Assembly: GCF_000196015.1 (NCBI RefSeq)
Contig: NC_007973.1
Span: 2,666,001 to 2,730,000 of the forward strand
DNA: 64,000 nt
From: Cupriavidus metallidurans CH34
GTDB taxonomy: Bacteria; Pseudomonadota; Gammaproteobacteria; Burkholderiales; Burkholderiaceae
Direction of reading: 5' to 3'
Part shown: one piece after another, positions 41,926 through 49,561 of the stretch
How positions within the stretch are numbered: the first letter of the stretch is position 1
How the letters are laid out: each line of letters begins with the position of its first letter
Made by a program: the position numbers and the translations under genes
The notes under the pieces: generated by a model
Told to the model about the DNA's origin: nothing
The model's input: the letters and a program-made list of their open reading frames with translations, nothing else
Databases searched by the model: none

Positions 41926-43128
41926 ATGGCAGGTTTTCGCCCCAAGTCTTCCGCCAGACTCTCTCCTGACGCCGAACGGCTGGTGGCCGACGCGCTCGCC
42001 CTGGATGCATCGGGCAGCCGCATGGAGGACGGGTATTGGGAGCGTCGGCTGTCGCAGCGGCTCCATCGCCTGCTGAAAAACGGCAGCCAGACCGCGCTCG
42101 ACGCCGCGCTCGAACACCTGTTCAAGCACAACGCCGATGCGTCCGACGTGCTGGCCGAACAGGCCGAGACCCTGGCCGAATCGGCCACTATCGAAGTCGA
42201 CGGCGCCAAGCTGGATGTGCTGCTGATCGCGGCACCGATCCTGGCCCATACACGCTACGCAATTCCGTCGGGCGCGCTGAAGCCGGAACTGGCCCAGACG
42301 CTGGCCGTGCATCTGCAGGCGCATGTGCTGGCCACCGGCACCAAGGTGGCGCTGTCGCCGTACCTCTACAGCATCGACCAGCTGCCGCGCAGCCATAGCG
42401 ACACCTTCGCGCTGACCCACAAGCTGGCTACTGCCGCACTGGCCGGGACCATGCCGAAGGTGGACCTGCGCGATCTGCCCGAAACCGCGCCGATCCTGGC
42501 CGACCCGCGCTACCTGCTGGCCGTGGTGGTGGCCCCGCACGAAGGTGCGCTGTTCCGCTGGCAAGAGGATGCCAAGGAACACCACGCCGAGCGTTCGGTG
42601 TGCCTGGAACAGTGGCGCCAGCAGGTGCAGCCGACCGTCGCGCTGCTGCTGCCCGGCTGCGAGTTCGAACTGTTGCTGCCGGATGCCTTCTTCCTGTCGT
42701 GCCGCGAATCGGACAAGAGCATCCGTCCGCTGACCGTGCGCGCCGCCGTGAACTACCTGTGCGGCACGCTCGATGTGCCGGCCGGCCAACTGGCTGCCGT
42801 GGTGGCCGGGTTCGGCGAGGAAGTGGTTGAGGAATATCGCGTCGGCTTCACGATGCGTGGCGAGAAGGAAGTGATCTACGGCATCGTCTGGCCTGTCTAT
42901 GGCCGCGAAGCTGGCGAGGCCGATGCCGAGGAAAAGGGCAATCCGGTCGAGCAGATCTGCGAGGAGCTGCGCAACGCCGGTGTCGAGGACATCTTCCGCC
43001 ATGCGGCGCTGTTCGATCCGGAATATTGCGAGGATTGCGGCACCCCGCTCTACGCGGACCGCTCCGGCGAAATCGTCCACGCGGAACTGCCCGAGGACGC
43101 GCCGACGCAACAGCCGCTGTTCCACTGA
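41926..43128 (+). CDS. DUF2863-type conserved protein
   Basis: A 400-residue cytoplasmic protein. No signal peptide or membrane span is seen. The body is helical in its first 90 residues (SPDAERLVADALALDASGSR, then an Ala/Leu-rich repeat-like stretch), followed by an alpha/beta middle. Near the C-terminus comes a CEDCG pair that could be half a zinc site. It resembles the DUF2863 family known from Burkholderiales; the match is from memory of the family layout. Function unknown. Convergent with the TrmB-like gene across a perfect bidirectional terminator. Confidence 0.75.
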   Translation: MAGFRPKSSARLSPDAERLVADALALDASGSRMEDGYWERRLSQRLHRLLKNGSQTALDAALEHLFKHNADASDVLAEQAETLAESATIEVDGAKLDVLLIAAPILAHTRYAIPSGALKPELAQTLAVHLQAHVLATGTKVALSPYLYSIDQLPRSHSDTFALTHKLATAALAGTMPKVDLRDLPETAPILADPRYLLAVVVAPHEGALFRWQEDAKEHHAERSVCLEQWRQQVQPTVALLLPGCEFELLLPDAFFLSCRESDKSIRPLTVRAAVNYLCGTLDVPAGQLAAVVAGFGEEVVEEYRVGFTMRGEKEVIYGIVWPVYGREAGEADAEEKGNPVEQICEELRNAGVEDIFRHAALFDPEYCEDCGTPLYADRSGEIVHAELPEDAPTQQPLFH

Positions 43129-43141
43129 CCGCGCAGTCCGA

Positions 43142-43179
43142 AAATGAAAAACCCGCCAGATCTGGCGGGTTTTTCATTT
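43142..43179. terminator. Perfect bidirectional terminator
   Basis: A perfect 38-base palindrome centred on AGATCT: A-tract, CCCGCCAGA / TCTGGCGGG, T-tract. It serves the plus-strand DUF2863-type gene and the minus-strand methyltransferase gene at once. Confidence 0.95.
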
Positions 43180-43200
43180 CATCCGACGCTCATCGAACGC

Positions 43201-43866
43201 TCATCGAACACTCACGCAGCGCCACAAGCCATGCCCTGACGCCGCGTACTTGCGCTCGAACGGCGTCATTGATGCCTCCGGCTGCCACGATTCGGTTTGC
43301 GTCGGACGCCCCACCATCGTCAGCGCGGCCGCGAACTCGTCGATGTAGATCTTCCAGTTGCTGCGGCATTCGAGATAGTCACCGCACGCCGCCAGTGCGG
43401 GAAATACGGCGTGTCCATGCCAGCGCCGGCTCAAATGGCCAATCTTGGGCCACGGGTTCGGATACAGCACATAGTGCCGCGTGACCCGCACACCCGCGCT
43501 CTGCACCAACCGCCAGAAATCGACCAGATCCGCGCGCGCCCAATGGAAGTTTTCGGGCAGGGGTGCATCCCACCAATCCTTGCCGGCCGTCAGGCGCTTT
43601 TCCGATTGATCCACACCAATGACATAGTGATCCGGAAATGCCGTAGCGAGACGCAACGTGCTTTCCCCGACACCGCAGCCCGCATCGAGAATCAGCGGCG
43701 CGCTGCCCGCCCGCTGCCATGCGTCGATGGCCGCGTCGAACGCGTGCTGGCTCGGCGCGCCAATCGGCTTGCGGAATGGCTCGGCCAGATGACGCTCCAC
43801 CAGCGCGGCCAGATGCTCATGGATATCGGACTGTGCCGACGAAATTGTGCGGGAATTGGCAAACAT
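43201..43866 (-). CDS. TrmB-like SAM-dependent methyltransferase
   Basis: A 221-residue class I methyltransferase. AdoMet motif I is LILDAGCGVGEST (58-70), the acidic loop is VIGVDQSEKR, and the motif YPNPWPKIGHLSRRWHG is the hallmark of the TrmB family that makes 7-methylguanosine at tRNA position 46. The motif I spacing and the N-terminus diverge from standard TrmB, so it may be a paralogue with another substrate. The start is ATG 43866; the open frame to 44124 overlaps the divergent gene's promoter region and is not family-like. Confidence 0.8.
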   Translation of the reverse strand: MFANSRTISSAQSDIHEHLAALVERHLAEPFRKPIGAPSQHAFDAAIDAWQRAGSAPLILDAGCGVGESTLRLATAFPDHYVIGVDQSEKRLTAGKDWWDAPLPENFHWARADLVDFWRLVQSAGVRVTRHYVLYPNPWPKIGHLSRRWHGHAVFPALAACGDYLECRSNWKIYIDEFAAALTMVGRPTQTESWQPEASMTPFERKYAASGHGLWRCVSVR

Positions 43867-43944
43867 GGCCGCGATTGTACTGGGTCTGCAACGATGTATA
43901 GTTACCGGCACAATATGGCCGAACACCGTACGAGGAGCCCACCG

Positions 43945-45531
43945 ATGATCCGCCGCACGCTGCTGCAAGCATCCCTTTCGATTGCGTTGAGCGCCACCGC
44001 GCTCACGCTTTTGCCCGCCCAGGCGGCTCATGCCGAAGACCTGCGCATCGGCCTGGCCGCCGACGTGACGTCCATGGACCCGCACTGGAACAACTCGGGC
44101 CCGAACAACGCCATCGCACTCCATATCTTCGAGTCGCTCGTATTCATGGACAAGAACGCGCGCTACATTCCCGGCCTCGCGCTATCGTGGAAGCCACTCA
44201 ACGCGATCACGTGGGAGATCAAGCTTCGCCCGAACGTGAAATGGCATGACGGCTCGCCGTTCACGAGCGAGGACGTCAAGGCGTCACTGGAGCGCCCCGA
44301 GAAGCTGACCAACGCGCCGGGGTCGTTCACCAGCTACACCAAGCCGATCGCCCGCATCGACACGCCCGACCCGCTGACCGTGCGCCTGACCATGAGCGTG
44401 CCGAATTATGCGAACCTGGCCAATGATCTGAACAGCGTGCCGATCATGCCGAAGAAGATTGCCGCGAATCTGACCCAGGCCGATTTCGATTCGGGCAAGG
44501 CGATGATCGGCACGGGTCCGTTCAAGTTCGTGCGCTTCGCGCGCGGCCAGGAAATCGTGATGACGAAGAATCCCGACTACTGGGGGCCAAAGCCCGAATG
44601 GGACCGCGCAATCTTCCGGATCCTGACCGACAATGGCGCGCGCTCGGCCGCCCTGCTTGCCGGCGATGTGGACGTGATCGAAAGCGTGCCATCCGCCGAC
44701 GTGGCGAAGCTCAAGCAGAACCCGAAGTTCAAGATCGAGCAGACGGTGTCGTGGCGCACGATCTTCTGGCAGATGGACCAGTCACGCGACAACCCGCCGT
44801 TCGTCACGGACAAGGCAGGCAAGCCGCTCGGCAAGAATCCTTTCAAGGACGCGCGCGTGCGCGCGGCGATCAGCAAGGCCCTCAACCGCGACGCCATTGT
44901 CAGCCGCATCATGGAAGGCTTGGCGGTGCCGGCCTCGTCGATCGTCTCGCCGCAGATCTTCGGCCATCCTGGCACCAAGCCGGACGCCTATGACGTGGAA
45001 GGTGCGAAGAAGCTGCTGGCCGCCGCAGGCTATCCGGACGGCTTCGGCCTCACGCTGCACGCCACGAACAATCGCTATCTGAATGACGCCCAGGTTGCGC
45101 AGGCCACGGCCGGGATGCTGACGCGTATCGGCATCCAGACCAAGGTTGAGACGCTGCCCGTTGCCACGTACTTCACGCGCGCGCGCCAGGGGGAATTTGC
45201 ATTCGAGATGCTAGGCTGGGGATCGGCCGCTGCCGACGTGGCGCTACGCTCGATCACGGGCACCCCGAACCCGAAGACCGGCTACGGCACGTGGAACTGG
45301 GGCAAGTACAGCAATCCGCAGCTTGATCAGCTGATCGAGAAATCGCTGACGACGATCTCCAGCGACAAGGCCCGCGAGGAGAATGCCCGCGCGGCGGCCA
45401 AGTTCGCGCTGGCCGACCACGCGATCATCCCGTCGCACAGCCAGCTTGCAATGTGGGCGATGCGCAAGGGCCTGCGCTATGAGGCGCGCACCGACGAGTG
45501 GTCGCTGGCGCAGTTCTTCCATAAGGAATGA
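43945..45531 (+). CDS. Peptide/nickel-type ABC substrate-binding protein (solitary)
   Basis: A 528-residue SBP_bac_5 family lipid-free binding protein. The signal peptide is LQASLSIALSATALTLLPAQAAHA, with mature start EDLRIGLAADVTSMDPHWNN. Family motifs WKPLNAITWEIKLRPNVKWHDGSPFTSEDV and GTGPFKFVRFARGQEIVMTKNPDYWG are intact. GAGGAG precedes the ATG at 43945. No permease or ATPase gene lies next to it, so it must serve a transporter encoded elsewhere, or act as a sensor. Likely ligands are di- or oligopeptides; not determined. Confidence 0.88.
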   Translation: MIRRTLLQASLSIALSATALTLLPAQAAHAEDLRIGLAADVTSMDPHWNNSGPNNAIALHIFESLVFMDKNARYIPGLALSWKPLNAITWEIKLRPNVKWHDGSPFTSEDVKASLERPEKLTNAPGSFTSYTKPIARIDTPDPLTVRLTMSVPNYANLANDLNSVPIMPKKIAANLTQADFDSGKAMIGTGPFKFVRFARGQEIVMTKNPDYWGPKPEWDRAIFRILTDNGARSAALLAGDVDVIESVPSADVAKLKQNPKFKIEQTVSWRTIFWQMDQSRDNPPFVTDKAGKPLGKNPFKDARVRAAISKALNRDAIVSRIMEGLAVPASSIVSPQIFGHPGTKPDAYDVEGAKKLLAAAGYPDGFGLTLHATNNRYLNDAQVAQATAGMLTRIGIQTKVETLPVATYFTRARQGEFAFEMLGWGSAAADVALRSITGTPNPKTGYGTWNWGKYSNPQLDQLIEKSLTTISSDKAREENARAAAKFALADHAIIPSHSQLAMWAMRKGLRYEARTDEWSLAQFFHKE

Positions 45532-45544
45532 TGCTGGCCTGGCT

Positions 45545-45571
45545 CCCCTCTCCCACCTGGTGGGAGAGGGG
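45545..45571. terminator. Dyad between convergent genes
   Basis: Perfect arms CCCCTCTCCCA (45545-45555) and TGGGAGAGGGG (45561-45571), loop CCTGG. It lies between the stop codons of the binding-protein gene and the spermidine-synthase-like gene. No T-run. Confidence 0.6.
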
Positions 45572-45584
45572 ATAAAGCGCGACG

Positions 45585-46484
45585 TCAGATCGCCAGCCGC
45601 TCTTCCTGCCGCGCATTCGCCGCGCGCAGCTTCTTCACCCAGTCCTTCGCCGGCAGCTTCGTGGTGGCCTCCACCACTTCCGCCCTCGCCTCCAGCGTTT
45701 CCCAAGACACGTCGATCGCCGGCCCGTTGAACGCCAGCGCGATGATGTTGCCGTCATGCACTTCGGGGAACACCAGCACGCGATTGTCGAACGCGTCGCA
45801 GATACGCACGATGTTCTTCGGGAAACTCTCGTGGTCTCCGAACAGGTTGATCGTCATCACGCCAGGCGCCTTGAGCACGCGACGGCAGGCACGATAGAAC
45901 GCCGTGGTATCGAGGACCGGGCCACGCGCGGTGGCGTCGTACAGGTCGACCTGCAACGCGTCGATCGACGCTGTCTGCGCGCCATCCATCACGAAGTCCC
46001 ATGCATCCTGCTCGCGCACGGACAGGCGCGCATCGTCCTCGCGCAGGCCGAACATGCTGCGGCCGGCCACGATCACGGCGGGATTCAACTCGACGGCCGT
46101 TACCTTCGCACGGGCGAATTGGCGATGGCAGAACTTGGTCAGCGCGGCGGCGCCCAGGCCCAGTTGCGCCACGTGGAAATCCGCAGCCGACGGCGACAGG
46201 AACAGCAGCCAGGCCATCATCTGCTGGGCGTACTCGAGTTCGATGGCATCGGGCTTGCGCAGGCGCATCGCGCCCTGCACCCACTCGGTGCCGAAATGGA
46301 GATAGCGCACGCCATCCATTTCCGAGAACGTCACCGGCGCGAAGCGCGGCGTCATGCGCTTCTCGCCGGCATTGTCGACATCGCCGGCGTCGCCGGACAG
46401 CTTCCTGCGCGAGGTTTCACGTTCGCCGCGCGCGGGGCGGCGCGAGGCCACGGCCTCGATAGATTTGCGTTTCAAAAGCGTCAT
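45585..46484 (-). CDS. Spermidine-synthase-like protein
   Basis: A 299-residue protein with the fold of polyamine aminopropyltransferases. Visible are the region ELEYAQQMMAWLLFL, a Rossmann-type AdoMet segment VAQLGLGAAALTKFCHRQF, TAVELNPAVIVAGRSMFG and VREQDAWDFV, ending with an aspartate near LQVDLYDATARG. The N-terminal ~45 residues are basic and not conserved (MTLLKRKSIEAVASRRPARGE). True spermidine synthase residues are not all evident, so it may be a methyltransferase-like paralogue. The start at ATG 46484 avoids overlap with the upstream gene, 29 bases away. Confidence 0.78.
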   Translation of the reverse strand: MTLLKRKSIEAVASRRPARGERETSRRKLSGDAGDVDNAGEKRMTPRFAPVTFSEMDGVRYLHFGTEWVQGAMRLRKPDAIELEYAQQMMAWLLFLSPSAADFHVAQLGLGAAALTKFCHRQFARAKVTAVELNPAVIVAGRSMFGLREDDARLSVREQDAWDFVMDGAQTASIDALQVDLYDATARGPVLDTTAFYRACRRVLKAPGVMTINLFGDHESFPKNIVRICDAFDNRVLVFPEVHDGNIIALAFNGPAIDVSWETLEARAEVVEATTKLPAKDWVKKLRAANARQEERLAI

Positions 46485-46513
46485 GGAGGAATACAACGCG
46501 CTCAAGGCGCGGA

Positions 46514-47275
46514 TCATTGGCCCAGCGCGACCTGCGCGCGCTGGAGCCATTCGCGATTGTGCTCGCGGGCGTGACGCGGCCAGTGGCGCGCGTCGTGAAC
46601 AATTTCCGAGTACAGCGACTTGGCGCGCTCACGGTCGGCTGCATCACCCTGGCGGGAAAGCCAGTCGGCATACAGACAGCGCGGCGCGGCATCGCTGGCG
46701 CAGGTCAGCGAGCGCTCGAAGGCGTCGCGCGTGCCGGGCGCATCGAGCGCGGACAGCGCACGCGCGTAAAGCAATGCGGGTTCGGCCTGGTCCCGCGCCT
46801 GCGGATGCGCGGCAAACAGCTTCTCAAGCGTCGCCTGCGCATCGGCATGGCGGCCCGTGGCGACCTGGGCGCGCGCCAGCCCCTCAAGCAATGCCGGATC
46901 GGACGCAAACGGGCCGTTGGCCGCGGCCTGATAGTGCTCGAGCGCCTCGGCCGCGTTGCCCACTTCCAGCAAGGCAGCACCCAGGCGCATGCGGTGATCG
47001 ACAGTCGGCGCCCGGTCGAATGCCTCGCGCGCTTCGCGTACGGCCCGGTTCGGATCGACGATCTGCTTGATCGCCCGCGACGCTGCCCGCGCCCCGCGCG
47101 AGTCGCGCAGGCTAGGCAAATAAACTGCGAAGAAATAGACGATGCTGCCTAGGCCCGGGAACAGGAATAGCAGCAGCAACCAGTACATGTTCTGGTGGGT
47201 GCGAACGGCGTGCACGGCGAAGAAAATCGCCACGATCACGTGCAGGCCGATGCCGCCGATACCGAGATTGGACAT
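46514..47275 (-). CDS. Membrane-anchored TPR protein with PLDc_N-type N-terminus
   Basis: A 253-residue protein. Two N-terminal membrane spans (HVIVAIFFAVHAV and NMYWLLLLFLFPGLGSIVYFFAVYL) resemble the phospholipase-D-nuclease N-terminal domain. About five degenerate TPR helices follow (RMRLGAALLEVGNAAEALEHYQAAANGPF and repeats). This architecture suggests a scaffold at the inner membrane with a soluble TPR domain; the partner is unknown. It is upstream of and probably co-transcribed with the spermidine-synthase-like gene. Confidence 0.75.
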   Translation of the reverse strand: MSNLGIGGIGLHVIVAIFFAVHAVRTHQNMYWLLLLFLFPGLGSIVYFFAVYLPSLRDSRGARAASRAIKQIVDPNRAVREAREAFDRAPTVDHRMRLGAALLEVGNAAEALEHYQAAANGPFASDPALLEGLARAQVATGRHADAQATLEKLFAAHPQARDQAEPALLYARALSALDAPGTRDAFERSLTCASDAAPRCLYADWLSRQGDAADRERAKSLYSEIVHDARHWPRHAREHNREWLQRAQVALGQ

Positions 47276-47430
47276 ATCAAATCAATCCTGAAGAAGAACG
47301 ACCAGAAGAATGCATGGCCGCGATTGTGACAGATGCCGAAGGAAGCCAGTAGGACAGCGGCGATGGCACTAAAGTTTTGCCAGCGCCGGCCGATCAACGG
47401 ATTGGCTCTCTTCCGATCGGAAACCAGAAC

Positions 47431-47913
47431 ATGACGTCCATCACCAGCGTTACACCACAAGTCTTCACCGCCAGTGGCGCCGCAGTCACCACTTCGGCGT
47501 CGCAGGACGGCACGGACAGCACGGGCAAGGCCAGCGCACAGGATTCCAGCGCGTCGGCAAACGGCCGGGTAAACGGCGCCGCATTCAGCGGCAAGGCTGG
47601 CGGCGCCGGCGGCGCTGCGGCTGCCGGCGGCACGGACAGCTCCAGCAGCAGCGACACCGAATCGGCGGTCATCAAGGCGATCAAGCAGCAGATCGAAACG
47701 CTTCAGAAACTGCTGGCCACCCAGATGCAGCAGCTCCAGGCCGCGCAGAACGCCAAGACCGACGAAAGGACCAAGGCGAGCACCGTCGCTACCCTGCAGG
47801 GCGCCGTGTCCTCCACCAACGCCGCGCTGTCGCAGGCGTACGCCAAGCTGGCCGAGGCCATGCAGCAAGAGAGTGGCTCGAGCACCGGCGGTGTGGTCAA
47901 TACGACGGCCTGA
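47431..47913 (+). CDS. FlxA-like protein
   Basis: A 160-residue protein. The first ~75 residues are Ser/Thr/Gly/Ala-rich and low in complexity. A coiled-coil block with DTESAVIKAIKQQIETLQKLLATQMQQLQAA follows, and a short Ala/Gln stretch ends it. The coiled coil resembles FlxA-like proteins (E. coli FlxA is sigma28-regulated), but no flagellar gene lies nearby. The ATG at 47431 is preferred over an in-frame TTG at 47377. Shine-Dalgarno signal is weak. Confidence 0.6.
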   Translation: MTSITSVTPQVFTASGAAVTTSASQDGTDSTGKASAQDSSASANGRVNGAAFSGKAGGAGGAAAAGGTDSSSSSDTESAVIKAIKQQIETLQKLLATQMQQLQAAQNAKTDERTKASTVATLQGAVSSTNAALSQAYAKLAEAMQQESGSSTGGVVNTTA

Positions 47914-47950
47914 GGGGTTCTTCCGCTTCTAGCCGCCAAGCAGCTTCCGG

Positions 47951-47993
47951 TCAAAAATTGTCGCCTGGCTGGGTATCGCCCGGCAGGCGACAA
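47951..47993 (-). terminator. Terminator pointing left, with no minus-strand gene upstream
   Basis: Ten-base perfect arms TTGTCGCCTG (47958-47967) and CAGGCGACAA (47984-47993). On the minus strand the stem is followed by TTTTTGA, which fits a Rho-independent terminator for leftward transcription. The nearest minus-strand gene to its right begins 50 kb-scale away at 50923 and ends at 49562, so the terminator either stops antisense RNA or serves an unseen small RNA. Confidence 0.6.
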
Positions 47994-48042
47994 CTGCCCT
48001 CCACTCAGCGCAGCAAAGATCATATGTAACAGCCCTTGAACT

Positions 48043-48066
48043 TCATTTAACCAATGAGTTAAATGA
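48043..48066. promoter_or_regulatory. ArsR-type operator
   Basis: Perfect inverted repeat TCATTTAAC-CAATGA-GTTAAATGA (9-base arms, 6-base spacer), ending five bases before the ArsR start codon. This is the classic layout for autoregulation by ArsR/SmtB regulators. Confidence 0.85.
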
Positions 48067-48070
48067 GCGC

Positions 48071-48427
48071 ATGTCCAATTCCAACGACCCGCTCTCCTCG
48101 GTTTTCGCCGCCCTGGCCGACCCCACCCGTCGCGCGATTCTTGCGCGGCTGGCGGAAGGTGAAGCCCCTGTGAGCGAACTCGCCCGTCCGTTCGACATGT
48201 CGGCCCCGGCCATCTCCAAGCACCTGCGTGTGCTGGCCGATGCCGGGCTGATCGAGCGGGAAGTCAACGCGCGTTGGCGCATCTGTCACTTGCGCCCCGG
48301 TGCGCTTCGCGACGCGCATGGCTGGCTGGAAACGTATCGGCGGCATTGGGAGGACAACCTCGACAGGCTCGTCGCCTTTGTCGAGCAGGCGCATACAGTC
48401 ACCGATGACAAGGGGTTCAAGTCATGA
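48071..48427 (+). CDS. ArsR-family regulator of the linked SRPBCC-GST gene
   Basis: A 118-residue winged-helix regulator. The helix-turn-helix region VSELARPFDMSAPAISKHLRVLADAGLIERE is clear, preceded by SSVFAALADPTRRAILARLAEGE. No metal-binding cysteine motif (ELCVCDL type) is present, so it belongs to the metal-independent ArsR group often found in front of SRPBCC (AHSA1) genes. Its stop overlaps the start of the next gene (ATGA). Confidence 0.9.
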   Translation: MSNSNDPLSSVFAALADPTRRAILARLAEGEAPVSELARPFDMSAPAISKHLRVLADAGLIEREVNARWRICHLRPGALRDAHGWLETYRRHWEDNLDRLVAFVEQAHTVTDDKGFKS

Positions 48428-49506
48428 CCGAAGCAGCTACGTTTCATCTGGAGATGACCCGCCAGATTCGCGCGCCGCGCGAACGGGTCTTCGATGCGTT
48501 CACGGACCAGGCGGCGCTCGCGGCCTGGCATTGCCCGCGCGGCATGCGCGTGCTGGAAGCCAGCGCCGATGCACGGGTCGGCGGGCGCTATCGGCTTGTG
48601 ATGGGCAGCCGTGACGGGTCGCAGCACATGGTCGGCGGCGAGTACCAGAAGATCGACCGCGCCAATTTCCTGGCCTACACCTGGCAGTGGGAAGGTGGCG
48701 AGTTGCCAGAGGGCACCCGCACACTGATCGAGGTGACCCTGACTGACAAGGACGGCGGCACGCTCCTGCACATGCGTCACAGCGGCTTCCCGGACACCGC
48801 CACACGCGATGCACACACCAGCGGCTGGCAATCGGTATTCAACCGCCTGAGCGACTATGTGGATGCCGAAGGCAGCGCGGGTACCGTCACCGTCTATGGC
48901 GATGGCCGCAGCACCTATGTCCGCACCGTGCGCATGGCGCTGGCGGAGAAGGGCATTGCGTACAAGCTCGATCCTCTGACGCCGCGGGACCCCGAATTGC
49001 TGAAGCACAACCCGTTCGGCCGCATTCCGGCCTTCACCGACGGTCCGCTGGAGTTCTTCGAGACACGCGCCATCCTGAGCTATATTGAGGAAGCATTCGA
49101 TGGCCCAAGCCTGATCTCGCAGGCCGGCCCCACGGCCCGCGCACGCTGCGAGCAATGGATCAGCCTCATCAACTGCCACGCGTATGACGCCATGGTGCGC
49201 CGCTACGTGCTGCAGTACGTCTTCCCGAGTGGCGAGAACGGCCAGCCTGACCGCAAGACGATCGACGCCGCCCTGCCCGACATCGCCAAACAGCTCGATG
49301 CGCTCGAGCATGCCTATGGCGGTCGCGATTTCCTGGCGGGCAACACGCTGACGATGGCCGATCTGTTCTTCGCCCCGATCGTGGAGTACCTGGGACGCTT
49401 TCCGGAAAGCGCCGCGATGCTGGAATCACGCCCGAACATCCGGCGGGCTCACGCAGCAATGCGGGCACGGCCCAGCTACGCGGCCACACAGCCGAACTTC
49501 GGCTAA
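48424..49506 (+). CDS. SRPBCC (AHSA1-like)-GST fusion protein
   Basis: A 360-residue protein with two domains that are normally separate. Residues ~1-148 are an AHSA1-type SRPBCC ligand-binding domain (MTRQIRAPRERVFDAFTDQ, HMRHSGFPDTATRDAHTSGW). Residues ~153-360 form a complete glutathione S-transferase (thioredoxin-like start VTVYGDGRSTYVRTVRMALAEKG, FGRIPAF, and the C-terminal helical domain with GRDFLAGNTLTMADLFFAPIVEYL). The reading frame is continuous without a stop or frameshift scar. It overlaps the ArsR gene by four bases, so both are under the operator at 48043. Substrate unknown; an electrophile or hydrophobic compound is plausible (inference). Confidence 0.88.
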   Translation: MTEAATFHLEMTRQIRAPRERVFDAFTDQAALAAWHCPRGMRVLEASADARVGGRYRLVMGSRDGSQHMVGGEYQKIDRANFLAYTWQWEGGELPEGTRTLIEVTLTDKDGGTLLHMRHSGFPDTATRDAHTSGWQSVFNRLSDYVDAEGSAGTVTVYGDGRSTYVRTVRMALAEKGIAYKLDPLTPRDPELLKHNPFGRIPAFTDGPLEFFETRAILSYIEEAFDGPSLISQAGPTARARCEQWISLINCHAYDAMVRRYVLQYVFPSGENGQPDRKTIDAALPDIAKQLDALEHAYGGRDFLAGNTLTMADLFFAPIVEYLGRFPESAAMLESRPNIRRAHAAMRARPSYAATQPNFG

Positions 49507-49526
49507 CCAGAGCCCCGACAGCGGGC

Positions 49527-49550
49527 AGCGGGAGGCGCCGGCCTCCCGCT
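49527..49550. terminator. Hairpin between convergent genes
   Basis: Perfect arms AGCGGGAGGC (49527-49536) and GCCTCCCGCT (49541-49550), four-base loop. It lies between the fusion gene and the cytochrome gene stop codons. No T-run. Confidence 0.55.
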
Positions 49551-49561
49551 ACCCCCGTTCG

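Noticed and set aside
48286..49311. 341-codon minus-strand frame opposite the SRPBCC-GST gene
   Set aside because: Considered because a leftward terminator lies beyond it, but it has no start signal and no family resemblance, and the plus-strand protein is clear.
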